Part shown: one piece after another, positions 1-8,721 of the stretch | How the letters are laid out: the number at the start of each line of letters is the position of its first letter | How positions within the stretch are numbered: position 1 is the stretch's first letter | NCBI GenBank assembly: GCA_023412715.1 | Contig: JAEZCC010000012.1 | Span: forward strand, 1 to 64,000 | DNA: 64,000 nt | From: Bacillota bacterium | Lineage (GTDB): Bacteria; Bacillota; Clostridia; Oscillospirales; Acutalibacteraceae | Reading direction: 5' to 3' | Translations under genes and position numbers: made by a program | The notes under the pieces: generated by a model | Database searches by the model: none | Seen by the model: the letters and a program-made list of their open reading frames with translations, nothing else | What the model was told of the DNA's origin: nothing

Positions 1-16
1 CCCCCCCCCCCCCCCC
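1..16. repeat. C16 homopolymer at window edge
   Basis: Sixteen consecutive C residues open the window and are followed within a few bases by a run of eight G. Together they form a C-run/G-run inverted pair just upstream of trmK. Such a feature at a sequence end is often an assembly or sequencing edge artefact, but a real slippage-prone tract cannot be excluded from the sequence alone. Confidence 0.6.
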
Positions 17-85
17 GCCGGGGGGGGCGGCCGTTTCGTTGCGTGCGGCTCCGGCGGGCGCAGCGAAGAAAAAGGGGGGTACGGC

Positions 86-787
86 ATGCCGCGCGGCGCG
101 ATATTTTCATTGGGGGAACGGCTTTCCCTCTGCGCTTCCATGGTGCGGGAGGGCGGCCGCCTCGCAGACGTCGGCACGGACCATGCTTACCTTCCCGTCT
201 GGCTCGCGCTGCAGGGGCGCATCAAGAGCGCGGTCGCGTCGGACGTGCGCCCCGGTCCGCTCCTGCGCGCGGAAGAAAACATCAGGCGGTACGGGGCCGG
301 CGGCATCGTGACGGCGCGCCTTTCCGACGGCTTGGACGCCGTCATGCCGGAGGAGGCGGACGACGTCGTCTTCGCCGGGATGGGCGGCATGCTGGTGTCG
401 CGCATCCTGCTTAGGACGCCGTGGCTCAAGGATCCGCACAAGCGGCTGATTCTGCAGCCGATGACTTCCGCCGAGGACCTCAGGCGGTGCCTTTCCGCAG
501 AGGGCTTTGCCGTCCTGCGCGAGCGGGCGGCACAGGAAGACGGCCACGTCTACGCCGTCATGCTGTGCGCGTACGACCCGGCGAACCGGGCGGCGGACGA
601 GCTTTACCCGTATATCGGCCGCGTTTCGGCCGATTCGCCGGCGGGCCGTCTGTATCTTGCGAAGCGGCTGGCCTCTCTGCGGAAGAAGGCCGGCGGGCTG
701 CGCCACCGGGGCGGCCGGCAGGCGGCGGAAGAGCTGGACGGCGTCTGTGAAAAAATTGCAAGAATGCTGCAAAACGCGGAAAAATAA
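86..787 (+). CDS. trmK: tRNA (adenine(22)-N1)-methyltransferase TrmK
   Basis: A 233-residue class I SAM-dependent methyltransferase of the TrmK family, which methylates N1 of A22 in tRNA. The SAM-binding start VGTDHAYLP lies near residues 30-38, DVRPGPLLRAEENI near 52-65, and the family-typical stretch DDVVFAGMGGMLVSRIL near 91-107. The length matches the family (about 230). The ATG is preceded by AAGGGGGG about six bases upstream. The next gene is a Nif3-like protein, and trmK followed by a Nif3-family gene is the usual order in Firmicutes, often downstream of the primary sigma factor gene, which would lie outside the window. Identification is by recognised motifs and gene order. Confidence 0.93.
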   Translation: MPRGAIFSLGERLSLCASMVREGGRLADVGTDHAYLPVWLALQGRIKSAVASDVRPGPLLRAEENIRRYGAGGIVTARLSDGLDAVMPEEADDVVFAGMGGMLVSRILLRTPWLKDPHKRLILQPMTSAEDLRRCLSAEGFAVLRERAAQEDGHVYAVMLCAYDPANRAADELYPYIGRVSADSPAGRLYLAKRLASLRKKAGGLRHRGGRQAAEELDGVCEKIARMLQNAEK

Positions 788-807
788 AGTAGAACGGGGG
801 AATTTCT

Positions 808-1608
808 GTGACGACGGTGGGGGATATCTACGAACTGATCAACGGCTTTGCGCCGTTCCGCCTGGCGATGGATTTCGACAACGCCGGCCTGCTGGCCGGC
901 GATAAGGGCACACCCGTAGAACGGGTGCTGCTGGCGCTCGACATCACGCCGGACGTCGTACGCGAGGCGGCGGAAAGCCGCGCGCAGCTCGTCGTCAGCC
1001 ATCACCCCGTTATTTTTCATCCCCTGCGCTCCCTGCGGCCGCAGACCGCCCCTTATCTGCTCGCCCGGTATGGCATTGCGGCAATCTGCGCGCACACCAA
1101 TCTCGACGTCGCTTCCGGCGGCGTCAACAGCTGCCTTGCCGCGCGGCTCGGGCTCCAGAACGTGCGCGCGCTGAAGGCGTACGGCGATTCCGGCCTCGCC
1201 GAAACCCTGATGGGGGAGACCGGCCGGGAATACGGGCCGGAGGAATTTGCCCGCGTGGTCGGGGAGGCGCTCGGCTGTGACGGGCTGTTTTACGCGGACG
1301 GCGGCAGGCCGGTCACGGCCGTCGGCCTTTGCGGCGGGGCGGGGTCGGACTATCTGTGCGACGCCGCCGAAAGGGGATGCCAGGCGTTCGTGACCGGCGA
1401 GGCCAAGCACCACGAGCTGATTGAAGCCGCGAACCTCGGCGTCACGCTTGTCGCCGCCGGGCATTACGACACGGAGGAGGTCGTCGTCCGGCCTTTGCTG
1501 GAGCGGCTGCGGAAGCGCTTTCCGGACGTGTCGTTCGCGCGCGCGGAAAGCTCGCGTCGGCCCGCAAAATATCTGCAGATTTCCGGGAGGAACACAAATG
1601 GCTCTTGA
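808..1608 (+). CDS. Nif3-like dinuclear metal center protein
   Basis: A 266-residue member of the Nif3/YqfO family, proteins that form toroidal hexamers with two metal ions per subunit; the biochemical role is unsettled. Metal-ligand motifs are visible: SHHPVIFHPL near residues 68-77, HTNLDVA near 97-103, and the C-terminal GHYDTEE with its His and Glu near 222-228. The length fits the short form of the family, without the inserted PII-like domain. It starts with GTG 20 bases after trmK stops, and its 3' end overlaps rqcH by 11 bases, so the three genes are probably co-transcribed. Confidence 0.9.
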   Translation: MTTVGDIYELINGFAPFRLAMDFDNAGLLAGDKGTPVERVLLALDITPDVVREAAESRAQLVVSHHPVIFHPLRSLRPQTAPYLLARYGIAAICAHTNLDVASGGVNSCLAARLGLQNVRALKAYGDSGLAETLMGETGREYGPEEFARVVGEALGCDGLFYADGGRPVTAVGLCGGAGSDYLCDAAERGCQAFVTGEAKHHELIEAANLGVTLVAAGHYDTEEVVVRPLLERLRKRFPDVSFARAESSRRPAKYLQISGRNTNGS

Positions 1609-3355
1609 CGGGGTTTTCCTGCACCATCTGAAAAAAGAAATCGAAGGCGTCGCCCTCGGCGCCCGCGTCGATAAAATTTACCAGCCGAACCGCGACGAGC
1701 TGATTCTTTCGCTTCGCTCGCGCGAAGCCGCGGGCAAGCTGCTGCTTTCCGCCCGCGCCAACAGCGCGCGCATCAACTTCACCCGCCTCGTTCCGGAAAA
1801 TCCGAAAGAGCCGCCGATGCTCTGTATGCTGCTGCGCAAGCGGCTTTCCGGCGCAAGGCTCGCCGCCGTGCGCCAGCCGGAGCTCGAGCGGCTTCTCTGC
1901 CTCGATTTCAATGCGGTGGACGAGCTGGGCGACGAAGTCACGCTGACCCTTGCCGTCGAAATCATGGGCCGGTACAGCAACATCATTCTGGTGGACGGCG
2001 AGGGCAAAATCATCGACGCCCTCAAACGCGTCGACGCAGAGATGTCGTCGGAGCGGCTCGTGCTGCCCGGCCTTGCCTACCGTTTTCCGCCGGCGCAGAA
2101 CAAGCTCTGCCTGCTGACGGCCGCGCGGGAAGAAATCGCCGCGCGCGTGCTGGCCGTGCCGGCCGGGACCGAGCTTTCAAAGGCGCTGCTTTCGAGCGTG
2201 CAGGGCGTTTCGCCCATTGTCTGCCGCGAGATCCAGCACCTGACCGGCCGCGGCGCCGACCTGAAAATCTGCGACATGACGCCGGAGCTGCGGGAACGGC
2301 TGCTGTTTTTCCTCGGCAGGCTGGCGGAAACCGTCAAAAACGCGGACGGCGTCCCTTACATGGCGGTGGCGCAGAATAAAAAGCCGCTGGATTTTTCTTT
2401 TTTGCCCATTCAGCAGTACGGTAGAGCCGCGGACCTGAAACGCTTCGGCAGCTTTTCCGAGCTTCTGGACGGGTTCTACGGGGAACGCGACCGCATCGAG
2501 CGGATGCGCGTCCGTTCGCAGGACCTGCTGCGGGTGTTGACCACCGCCTCCGACCGGCTGAGCAGGAAGATCAATGCGCAGCGCGGCGATCTCGAAAAAT
2601 GCGCGAAGCGGGACGAATGGCGCGTCTGCGGGGATCTGCTGAGCGCCAATCTTTACCGCCTGCAAAAAGGGCAGGCCAGCGTCCAGCTGGAAGATTTTTA
2701 CCGGGAGTCGCAGCCCGTGACGATCCGCCTCGACCCGATGCTGACGCCTTCGCAGAATGCGCAGAAGTATTACAAAGAGTACAGAAAGGCAAAAACGGCG
2801 GAAGAAATCCTAACGGTACAGATAAAGCAGGCGGAAGAGGACCTCGCCTACCTCGACACGGTGTTTGAAGAACTGAGCCGCGCCTCCAGCGAAAAGGATC
2901 TTTCCGAAATCCGCGCGGAGCTGGCGGAGCAGGGGTATATCCGGGCCAGAAAAGACATGAAGAGGCAGCAGGCGTCCATCGGCCCCATGCATTTCCGTTC
3001 GGACGACGGCTTTGCCATCTGGGTCGGCCGGAACAACAGGGAAAACGACTATCTCACCCTGAAGCAGGCCAGAAAGACGGATCTGTGGTTCCATACCAAG
3101 AATATCCCCGGCTCGCATGTCATCCTGTCGCTGCAGGGCCGCGAGCCCACCGCGGCGGCGGTCGCGCAGGCGGCCATGCTCGCCGCCTGCTACAGCCGCG
3201 GAAGGGGTTCTTCGAACGTCGCGGTGGACTACACGCTGGTGCGCCACGTCAGCAAGCCGCAGGGCGCGAAACCCGGCATGGTGATCTATGTCGGCAACAA
3301 GACGGTCTTCGCGGCGCCGGACCTGCAGGCCGCGGAGAAGATGAGGGTGCGGTGA
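1598..3355 (+). CDS. rqcH: RqcH, Rqc2/NFACT ribosome quality control protein
   Basis: A 585-residue NFACT protein (once called fibronectin-binding protein A) that binds obstructed 50S subunits and directs alanine tailing of stalled nascent chains. The N-terminal NFACT-N domain begins at MALDGVFLHHLKKEI. A central coiled-coil region covers roughly residues 370-450. The C-terminal NFACT-R domain contains DLWFHTKNIPGSHVIL near 500-515, the hallmark of the family. I chose ATG 1598 because GGGAGG precedes it and because the reading frame upstream lies wholly inside the Nif3-like gene. The 11-base overlap with that gene points to translational coupling. Confidence 0.93.
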   Translation: MALDGVFLHHLKKEIEGVALGARVDKIYQPNRDELILSLRSREAAGKLLLSARANSARINFTRLVPENPKEPPMLCMLLRKRLSGARLAAVRQPELERLLCLDFNAVDELGDEVTLTLAVEIMGRYSNIILVDGEGKIIDALKRVDAEMSSERLVLPGLAYRFPPAQNKLCLLTAAREEIAARVLAVPAGTELSKALLSSVQGVSPIVCREIQHLTGRGADLKICDMTPELRERLLFFLGRLAETVKNADGVPYMAVAQNKKPLDFSFLPIQQYGRAADLKRFGSFSELLDGFYGERDRIERMRVRSQDLLRVLTTASDRLSRKINAQRGDLEKCAKRDEWRVCGDLLSANLYRLQKGQASVQLEDFYRESQPVTIRLDPMLTPSQNAQKYYKEYRKAKTAEEILTVQIKQAEEDLAYLDTVFEELSRASSEKDLSEIRAELAEQGYIRARKDMKRQQASIGPMHFRSDDGFAIWVGRNNRENDYLTLKQARKTDLWFHTKNIPGSHVILSLQGREPTAAAVAQAAMLAACYSRGRGSSNVAVDYTLVRHVSKPQGAKPGMVIYVGNKTVFAAPDLQAAEKMRVR

Positions 3356-3372
3356 GAGGAGCCGGGATTCCT

Positions 3373-3401
3373 TTGGCAAAGCGGAAAAATCGTGCTATAA
3401 T
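3373..3401 (+). promoter_or_regulatory. sigma-A promoter of polysaccharide operon
   Basis: TTGGCA (3373-3378), a 17-base spacer and TATAAT (3396-3401), with an extended -10 TGC just before it. It lies 40 bases upstream of the Wzy-like gene and marks the start of a new transcription unit after rqcH. Confidence 0.8.
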
Positions 3402-3440
3402 AAACTCATTTGATTATTTGTCCAAATCGGAGGTCTGCCC

Positions 3441-4994
3441 ATGACAGCGGAACGTCTTGCAGTGAGAAACTGCCTGAGGAATACCGTCCTTTTCGGCGCC
3501 GCGGGAGTGCTGCTGCTGGTTGCGCTTCTGCTGGCGGCGTTCGGCGGCTCTTATACGGAAGCGGCCGTGCGCACGCTCTTCGCGGCAAACATTGCGCTGA
3601 ATGTCGCCGTCATCTGGGACGCCTGCGTCAACATCCGCCGCGATTTCGCGCTGCTTGTGTTCGTGGGGGCTTTCGATCTGCTGCTGCTGGGCCGGGTCTA
3701 CGTGGCCTTTCTGAGCGATTACGCCAATCTTCTCTACGACGTGGAAGCGGACAACCTGCGGAACCTGTTTACCGCGCTTTTTGCCGTCACGCTGTCGCTT
3801 CTGTGCGTTTACACGGCGTACCGTCTTTCGGCGCCGCTGTTTATAAAGCGCGAAAGAGCTCTGCGCGAAAAGGGCTGGGGCGCCGTGCGGCAGAGCAGGC
3901 TGATCCCCGTGATCCGGCAGATCAGCGTGATTGTGCTGCTTTTAAGCTCCCTCGCGTTTTTTTACATGCTGGCCCACACGATTCTGGACGTTCTGCGCTA
4001 CGGCTACCTCGGCTCTTTTACGCAGACGGAGGACAAGAACGTGCCTTCGGTCATCAGCCGCATGTCGATGTTTTTCACACCCTCTTTCGCGGTGTTCCTC
4101 GCGACGCTGCCGGACCGCAGGCAGATGAAGCTGCCCTTTACGGTGTACGGGGTCTACATGCTGGCCTCCCTGTTCACCGGACGGCGGAACACGTTCGTCT
4201 GCGAGGCGCTGATGATTGTGATCTATTTTGTGCTGCGCGACAGCCTGCGGGGGAAAGAGAAGCGCCTGCTGAAAAAACGGACGATTTTCTGGGCGGCGAT
4301 CCTTCTTGTCGTCGCCATGTACCTTCTTGAAATGATCGCGGAGGTGCGCGCCGGCTGGGCGATCGGCAGCAAGGGCCTGTCCGCCTCCCTGGTTTCGTTC
4401 GTTTATTCGCAGGGGGCAAGCTTCCGCGTCGTGATTCAGACGGTCAACAACTGGGATCTGATCAACCACCAGGACGCCTACCGGTTCCTGTTCTACCCGT
4501 TCGAGATGTTTGTTCACAACAACGCCGTCACAAAGACGATTTTCGGCCTGACCCCGATTGTCGCGGTGCAGAATTCCGCCTTTGTGCAGACGACGTATAA
4601 TTTTGCGCACTACATCACCTATCTGGTCGACCCGGTGCGCTACCTTTCCGGCGGAGGGTTCGGCACTTCCTATGTGGCGGAAGCCTATGTCGCCTACGGC
4701 CTGGGCGGCGTCGCGGCCGTCAGCGCGCTCGTTGGAGTCGCGTTCCGCTTTTTCAGCTCCATGCTGACGCACTCCTGGGTAATCGTCGCCTGCGGCCTGA
4801 TTGCGCTGAAAGACTTTGTTTATATTCCCCGCAATTTTGCCTTTTCGTGGGTCACGGACGTGTTCAACCTGACCTACCTGTGCTTTTACATTGCCGTCTA
4901 CCTTGCCGCCCTGCTGCTGGTCAGGCTCGGCGCGCATGTCCGGCCTGCCGGCGTCTCCGCGGCGCGGGGGCCCTCCGGGGAGGGTGCGCCGTGA
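3441..4994 (+). CDS. Wzy-like polysaccharide repeat-unit polymerase (membrane)
   Basis: A 517-residue polytopic membrane protein with roughly eleven or twelve hydrophobic segments and a large hydrophilic region near residues 290-400. The motif FTGRRNTFVCEALMIVIYFV near 240-260 and the overall layout resemble O-antigen/oligosaccharide repeat-unit polymerases (Wzy), which join undecaprenyl-linked repeat units outside the membrane. The gene is first in an operon with two glycosyltransferases and a Wzz-like protein, which supports that role. It has its own strong promoter and an AGGTCTG-type weak ribosome site. The precise family cannot be proved from sequence reading; a Wzx flippase is not seen in the window. 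Confidence 0.7.
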   Translation: MTAERLAVRNCLRNTVLFGAAGVLLLVALLLAAFGGSYTEAAVRTLFAANIALNVAVIWDACVNIRRDFALLVFVGAFDLLLLGRVYVAFLSDYANLLYDVEADNLRNLFTALFAVTLSLLCVYTAYRLSAPLFIKRERALREKGWGAVRQSRLIPVIRQISVIVLLLSSLAFFYMLAHTILDVLRYGYLGSFTQTEDKNVPSVISRMSMFFTPSFAVFLATLPDRRQMKLPFTVYGVYMLASLFTGRRNTFVCEALMIVIYFVLRDSLRGKEKRLLKKRTIFWAAILLVVAMYLLEMIAEVRAGWAIGSKGLSASLVSFVYSQGASFRVVIQTVNNWDLINHQDAYRFLFYPFEMFVHNNAVTKTIFGLTPIVAVQNSAFVQTTYNFAHYITYLVDPVRYLSGGGFGTSYVAEAYVAYGLGGVAAVSALVGVAFRFFSSMLTHSWVIVACGLIALKDFVYIPRNFAFSWVTDVFNLTYLCFYIAVYLAALLLVRLGAHVRPAGVSAARGPSGEGAP

Positions 4995-6208
4995 GACTGC
5001 TTGTGCTGCTGACCGCCTCGTACCCGCTCGGTTCGGGGGAAGAATTCCTTTCGGCGGAGCTGGAGGAGGCTTCCGGCTTCGACCGGATTTTCGTCTGCCC
5101 GTGCAGCCCGAAGCCCGGCTCCGCCCGGACGCATGACCTTCCCGCCGGCGCGGAATGCCGCCCCGTGCAGAGGGGAAACGGCGGCGCGGCGGGCTATCTG
5201 CCCGCCCTGTTCCTGCCCGGCGTGCCCGCCGAGCTGCTGCGCCTGCTCGGCAGGGGAAAGCTCACGGCGGGCCGGGCGCATGAGCTGCTGTATTTTGCGA
5301 AGAATGCCCGCGAAATCTATCGCGGGCTGAAACGGATGGAAGCCGCCGCCGGGGCGGACGAAGCCGTCGTCTACAGCTACTGGTTTTACGACGCCGCGTT
5401 TGCCGGCGTGCTTTACGCACGCTGGCTGCGCGGAAAAGGGATCCGCGCCGTGTCCGTCTCCCGCGCGCATGGGTTCGACATCCACAGGGAGCGGGCGGAG
5501 TACGGCTATCTGCCCATGCGAAGCTTTCTGTTCGGCCATATCGACCGCATTTACCCCTGCTCGCAGGACGGCGCGCGGTGCCTTGCGGAAGAATCCCCGC
5601 GCCACGCCCACAAGCTTCGGGTCTCCTATCTCGGCACGCGCGACCGCGGCACCGCCGCTTGCCAAAGGGAACCGTTCCGCGCGGTGTCCTGCTCTTATCT
5701 GGTGCCGGTCAAGCGGATCCCGCTCATCATAGACGCGTTCAGAGAAGCGGATTTTCCGGTCCGGTGGACGCATATTGGCTCCGGGCCGCTGGAACAGGAG
5801 CTGAGGGAACGGGCGCGGGGCCTTCCGCCGCAGGTGCAGGCGGAGTTCGCGGGCCGGATGGAAAACGCGAAAATCCCGGAATACTACAAAGAGAACGGCG
5901 TTTCCGTTTTCCTGAACGTCAGCTCAAGCGAGGGGCTGCCCGTTTCCGTCATGGAGGCGTGCTCGTGCGGCGTGCCGGTCATTGCGACGGACGTCGGGGG
6001 CACGGGGGAGATTGTCAGGGACGGAGTCAACGGCTTTTTGCTGCCAAAGGATTTTTCCCCGCAGGAGCTTCTGGACAGGCTCCGCCTGCTGCGTTCGATG
6101 AGCGGGGAGGACTACGGCCGCCTGTGCCGGAACTCCCGCAGAATCTGGGAAGAAAAATTCAGCGCGCGTGAGAATTTCAGGCGCTTTTACGAGGTGATAG
6201 GCAAATGA
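4991..6208 (+). CDS. GT4-family glycosyltransferase (GT-B fold)
   Basis: A 405-residue glycosyltransferase of the GT4/Glycos_transf_1 type. The donor-binding half carries SSEGLPVSVMEACSCGVPVI followed by ATDVGGTGEIV near residues 315-350, with the EX7E-like Glu pair. The start is GTG 4991, which shares four bases (GTGA) with the stop of the polymerase gene; the longer upstream frame lies inside that gene. The opening LLVLLTASYPLGSGEEFL is very similar to the start of the minus-strand glycosyltransferase at 9817-11082, so the two are paralogues. It probably adds a sugar to a lipid-linked repeat unit on the cytoplasmic face. Confidence 0.88.
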   Translation: MRLLVLLTASYPLGSGEEFLSAELEEASGFDRIFVCPCSPKPGSARTHDLPAGAECRPVQRGNGGAAGYLPALFLPGVPAELLRLLGRGKLTAGRAHELLYFAKNAREIYRGLKRMEAAAGADEAVVYSYWFYDAAFAGVLYARWLRGKGIRAVSVSRAHGFDIHRERAEYGYLPMRSFLFGHIDRIYPCSQDGARCLAEESPRHAHKLRVSYLGTRDRGTAACQREPFRAVSCSYLVPVKRIPLIIDAFREADFPVRWTHIGSGPLEQELRERARGLPPQVQAEFAGRMENAKIPEYYKENGVSVFLNVSSSEGLPVSVMEACSCGVPVIATDVGGTGEIVRDGVNGFLLPKDFSPQELLDRLRLLRSMSGEDYGRLCRNSRRIWEEKFSARENFRRFYEVIGK

Positions 6209-7386
6209 AACTGCTGTACCTGACTTTTCAGGAAGACGCGCTTCTGTACGTCGGTGTTGTGCGCAAGATCGGCTGGCAGGCCGAGGCGTTCCGCAAGCTG
6301 GGGTACGAGGTGACGTATTCGCTCTGGAACGATCTCGATTACCGCTTCGTGACCGGCGGCGAGGCCGAATCGTACGCCGTTGCGCCCGGCAGCGGGCTGA
6401 TGCACCGCTTTTCGCAGACGGCGGAAGCATATCTCGCGTCGCATTCCTTCGATGTTCTCTATATCCGCCTTGACCGGGTCAGCGCCGACACCGTCGCAAT
6501 CTGTAAGACTGCGCGCGCGCACGGCGTCGGGACCATCATCATTGAGTTCCCCAATTACCCGTATCTCAGGGACTACGTTCACAGCGCCGACGGCGTGCGG
6601 CCCGTCTCCCGCCGGATTTTCACGCGGGCGAAGGTGCTTGCCGCGGCCGCCGCGGATCGGCTTGCCGCGCCGCGCCTCAAAGGCCTTGTGGACGCCGTCG
6701 CGCTGATTGGCAACCCGGCCGGCAGCTATTTCGGCATCAGGGCCGTCAACATCAGCAACGGCGTCGACGTGGACGCCCTGCAGCCTGTTCCTCCCAAGAC
6801 GAACGAGGAAGAAATTGTGCTGGCCGGCGTTGCGGGAACGCTCTGGTGGCAGGCGTACGACCGCGTGCTGGAGGGCATGCACACTTATAAGCAGGCGCAC
6901 CCGCAGGGGCCGCGCATCCGCTTTATTCTGGTGGGCGGCGACGCCAAAGAGATGCCGGGCTTTCTCGCTCTGGTGCATCGGCTTGGGCTTGACGGCGACG
7001 TCGAGTGCCCCGGTTTCAAAACGGGAGCGGAGCTGGACGCCGTCTACGCGCGGGCCGACCTCGGCGTTTCCACGCTGGGGTGCTACCGAAGGGGCCTGCA
7101 GTCCTGCTCTTCGCTCAAGACGCGGGAATACTGCGCCCGGGGCCTTCCGTTCCTTCATACCTGCGAAGATTCCATAAAAAACGAGAAAGTCGATTTTGCG
7201 CTGCGCATCCCCAACGACCCTTCGCCCGTCGATATGGAGGCGGTCGTGCGCTTTGTGCGGGACTGCCGGAAGAACGGCGGCCTCGCACGCGAGGAACGAG
7301 AGTTTGCCAGAAAGCATTACGACTGGAAAAATATTATGAAGCAGGTGCTTGTCTTTGCCGGCGCCGCTGTCAGCGATAAAAATTAA
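6205..7386 (+). CDS. GT4-type glycosyltransferase
   Basis: A 393-residue protein with the two-domain layout of GT-B glycosyltransferases. The C-terminal half starts near residue 205 (LAGVAGTLWWQAYDRVLEGM), with the family-typical GGDAKE and DLGVSTLGCYRRGLQSCSSLKTREYCA near 290-315. The usual E-x7-E is only loosely recognisable, so the family is assigned by overall shape. The start codon overlaps the preceding stop by four bases (ATGA), giving coupled translation in the polymerase/glycosyltransferase/Wzz-like operon. Acceptor and donor sugars cannot be deduced. Confidence 0.78.
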   Translation: MKLLYLTFQEDALLYVGVVRKIGWQAEAFRKLGYEVTYSLWNDLDYRFVTGGEAESYAVAPGSGLMHRFSQTAEAYLASHSFDVLYIRLDRVSADTVAICKTARAHGVGTIIIEFPNYPYLRDYVHSADGVRPVSRRIFTRAKVLAAAAADRLAAPRLKGLVDAVALIGNPAGSYFGIRAVNISNGVDVDALQPVPPKTNEEEIVLAGVAGTLWWQAYDRVLEGMHTYKQAHPQGPRIRFILVGGDAKEMPGFLALVHRLGLDGDVECPGFKTGAELDAVYARADLGVSTLGCYRRGLQSCSSLKTREYCARGLPFLHTCEDSIKNEKVDFALRIPNDPSPVDMEAVVRFVRDCRKNGGLAREEREFARKHYDWKNIMKQVLVFAGAAVSDKN

Positions 7387-7398
7387 GGAGGCCGCCCG

Positions 7399-8661
7399 AT
7401 GGAACTTTATGTCAGCTTTTCCGAAATTCTGCATTTTTTCAAAAGAAACCGCGTAAAATTTATCCTTGTTGTCCTGGCTTTCGGCATTGTGATGGGGCTT
7501 CTGCCGCTCAAGCTGGCTAAGCCGAGCTATTCCGCGAACACGACTTTTGTGATTTCGTGCGAAATTCCGGAGAACGCGGATACCGATTACCGCCTGCAGT
7601 ACACCAGCATCCTGAACAGCCGAGTTCAGACCGTGATTGCCCTTGCCGGGTCGCACGATCTGCTGAAGCAGACGGCGGCGGCCGTGGGCGTCAGCCCGTC
7701 CGAAATCAAATCGATTGCGGCGGATCAGCTCAACGGCGCCCCCGTTATCAAGCTGACGGCCAGCACCCCGGACGCGGCGAAAGCCGCTCCGATTGCCGAC
7801 GCCGCCGCGGGAATCCTCGCGCGCGACATGGAACAGCAGTTCCCCTCGCCGAAGCTGACCGTCGCCGTGCAGGACCCGGCGGTGCCGCAGGGCGCGCAGT
7901 CGACGAAATCGGCCATGGCCAAGGCCGGGCTGTTCGGAATGGCGCTCGGCTTCATTCTCTATATCTGCTACGGAATCATCGCAGTCCTCTGTGACAGAAC
8001 GGTTCGCAACAGCCGATTTGTCGAGCAGGAGCTGCATGTCGGCCTGCTGGCCGAAGTCCCCCACGACGGCGGAGACCGTGCGAAAGACGACGCCTTCCGC
8101 AGAATGCGCGCGGCCGCGCTGCACCGGGCCAAAGAGGCGAAGACCTTCCTTGTCGCCGGGGTGTGCCCTTCCGACGCGGGCGCTGCGGCCGCCGCCGGCT
8201 TTGCGAAGGCCTTGGCGCAGACGGGCAGGAAAGTCCTTCTGGTGGACGCCGATTTTCGCGGCGCGCCTGCCGCACTGCCGGATTTAAAGATGGAGAAGAC
8301 GCTGGCGGACGTCCTCGCGGGCGCCTGCGGCGCACAGGACGCGGCGGTTGCCGTTCCTTCGCATCCCGGACTGTATTTTCTCTCCGCCGGTAAGCTGGAG
8401 GGCGCGGACCCCGCGGACGCCTTTGCCGGCGCCGGCTTCGAACAGCTGATGGGGCAGGCTGCGTCCGGCTATGACTATGTAGTCGTTGCCGCCCCGGCGG
8501 AAGCGGCGTTCCCGGATGCCGACAACATTGCCCCCCGCGCGCAGGCCACAATTCTGGCGGTGCGCTACGGCTCCACGCCCTTTGCAAAGCTGAAGGAATC
8601 TCTGCTTGCGGTCGCCTCTGCGGGCGGCAGCGTGGCCGGCTTCGTCACCGCGGACGTTTGA
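7399..8661 (+). CDS. Wzz/CpsC-CpsD-like protein with degenerate kinase domain
   Basis: A 420-residue protein with an N-terminal Wzz-type chain-length domain, transmembrane segments near residues 21-39 and 175-198, and a fused cytoplasmic BY-kinase-like domain from about 205. The Walker A' strand VLLVDADFR is intact (279-287), but the expected P-loop is replaced by AGVCPSDAGAAAA (253-265) with no GK[ST]. The Walker B aspartate is missing (DYVVVAAPAEA), and no C-terminal tyrosine cluster exists. It therefore probably cannot bind or hydrolyse ATP normally or autophosphorylate. AAGGAGG lies eight bases before the ATG. Its place after the polymerase and transferases supports a role in chain-length control or export. 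Confidence 0.82.
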   Translation: MELYVSFSEILHFFKRNRVKFILVVLAFGIVMGLLPLKLAKPSYSANTTFVISCEIPENADTDYRLQYTSILNSRVQTVIALAGSHDLLKQTAAAVGVSPSEIKSIAADQLNGAPVIKLTASTPDAAKAAPIADAAAGILARDMEQQFPSPKLTVAVQDPAVPQGAQSTKSAMAKAGLFGMALGFILYICYGIIAVLCDRTVRNSRFVEQELHVGLLAEVPHDGGDRAKDDAFRRMRAAALHRAKEAKTFLVAGVCPSDAGAAAAAGFAKALAQTGRKVLLVDADFRGAPAALPDLKMEKTLADVLAGACGAQDAAVAVPSHPGLYFLSAGKLEGADPADAFAGAGFEQLMGQAASGYDYVVVAAPAEAAFPDADNIAPRAQATILAVRYGSTPFAKLKESLLAVASAGGSVAGFVTADV

Positions 8662-8685
8662 GGCGGCATGCCGTCCGCGCACATA

Positions 8686-8721
8686 ATCACCGGTTTTTTG
8701 CCCATACTAAAGCCCGGTGAT
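8686..8721 (+). promoter_or_regulatory. hairpin covering start of DUF421 gene
   Basis: ATCACCGG (8686-8693) and CCGGTGAT (8714-8721) form a perfect 8-bp stem with a 20-base loop. The right arm contains the GGTGA likely used as ribosome site and the first ATG of the next gene, so the fold could limit its translation. There is no T run, so it is not an intrinsic terminator. Confidence 0.5.
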
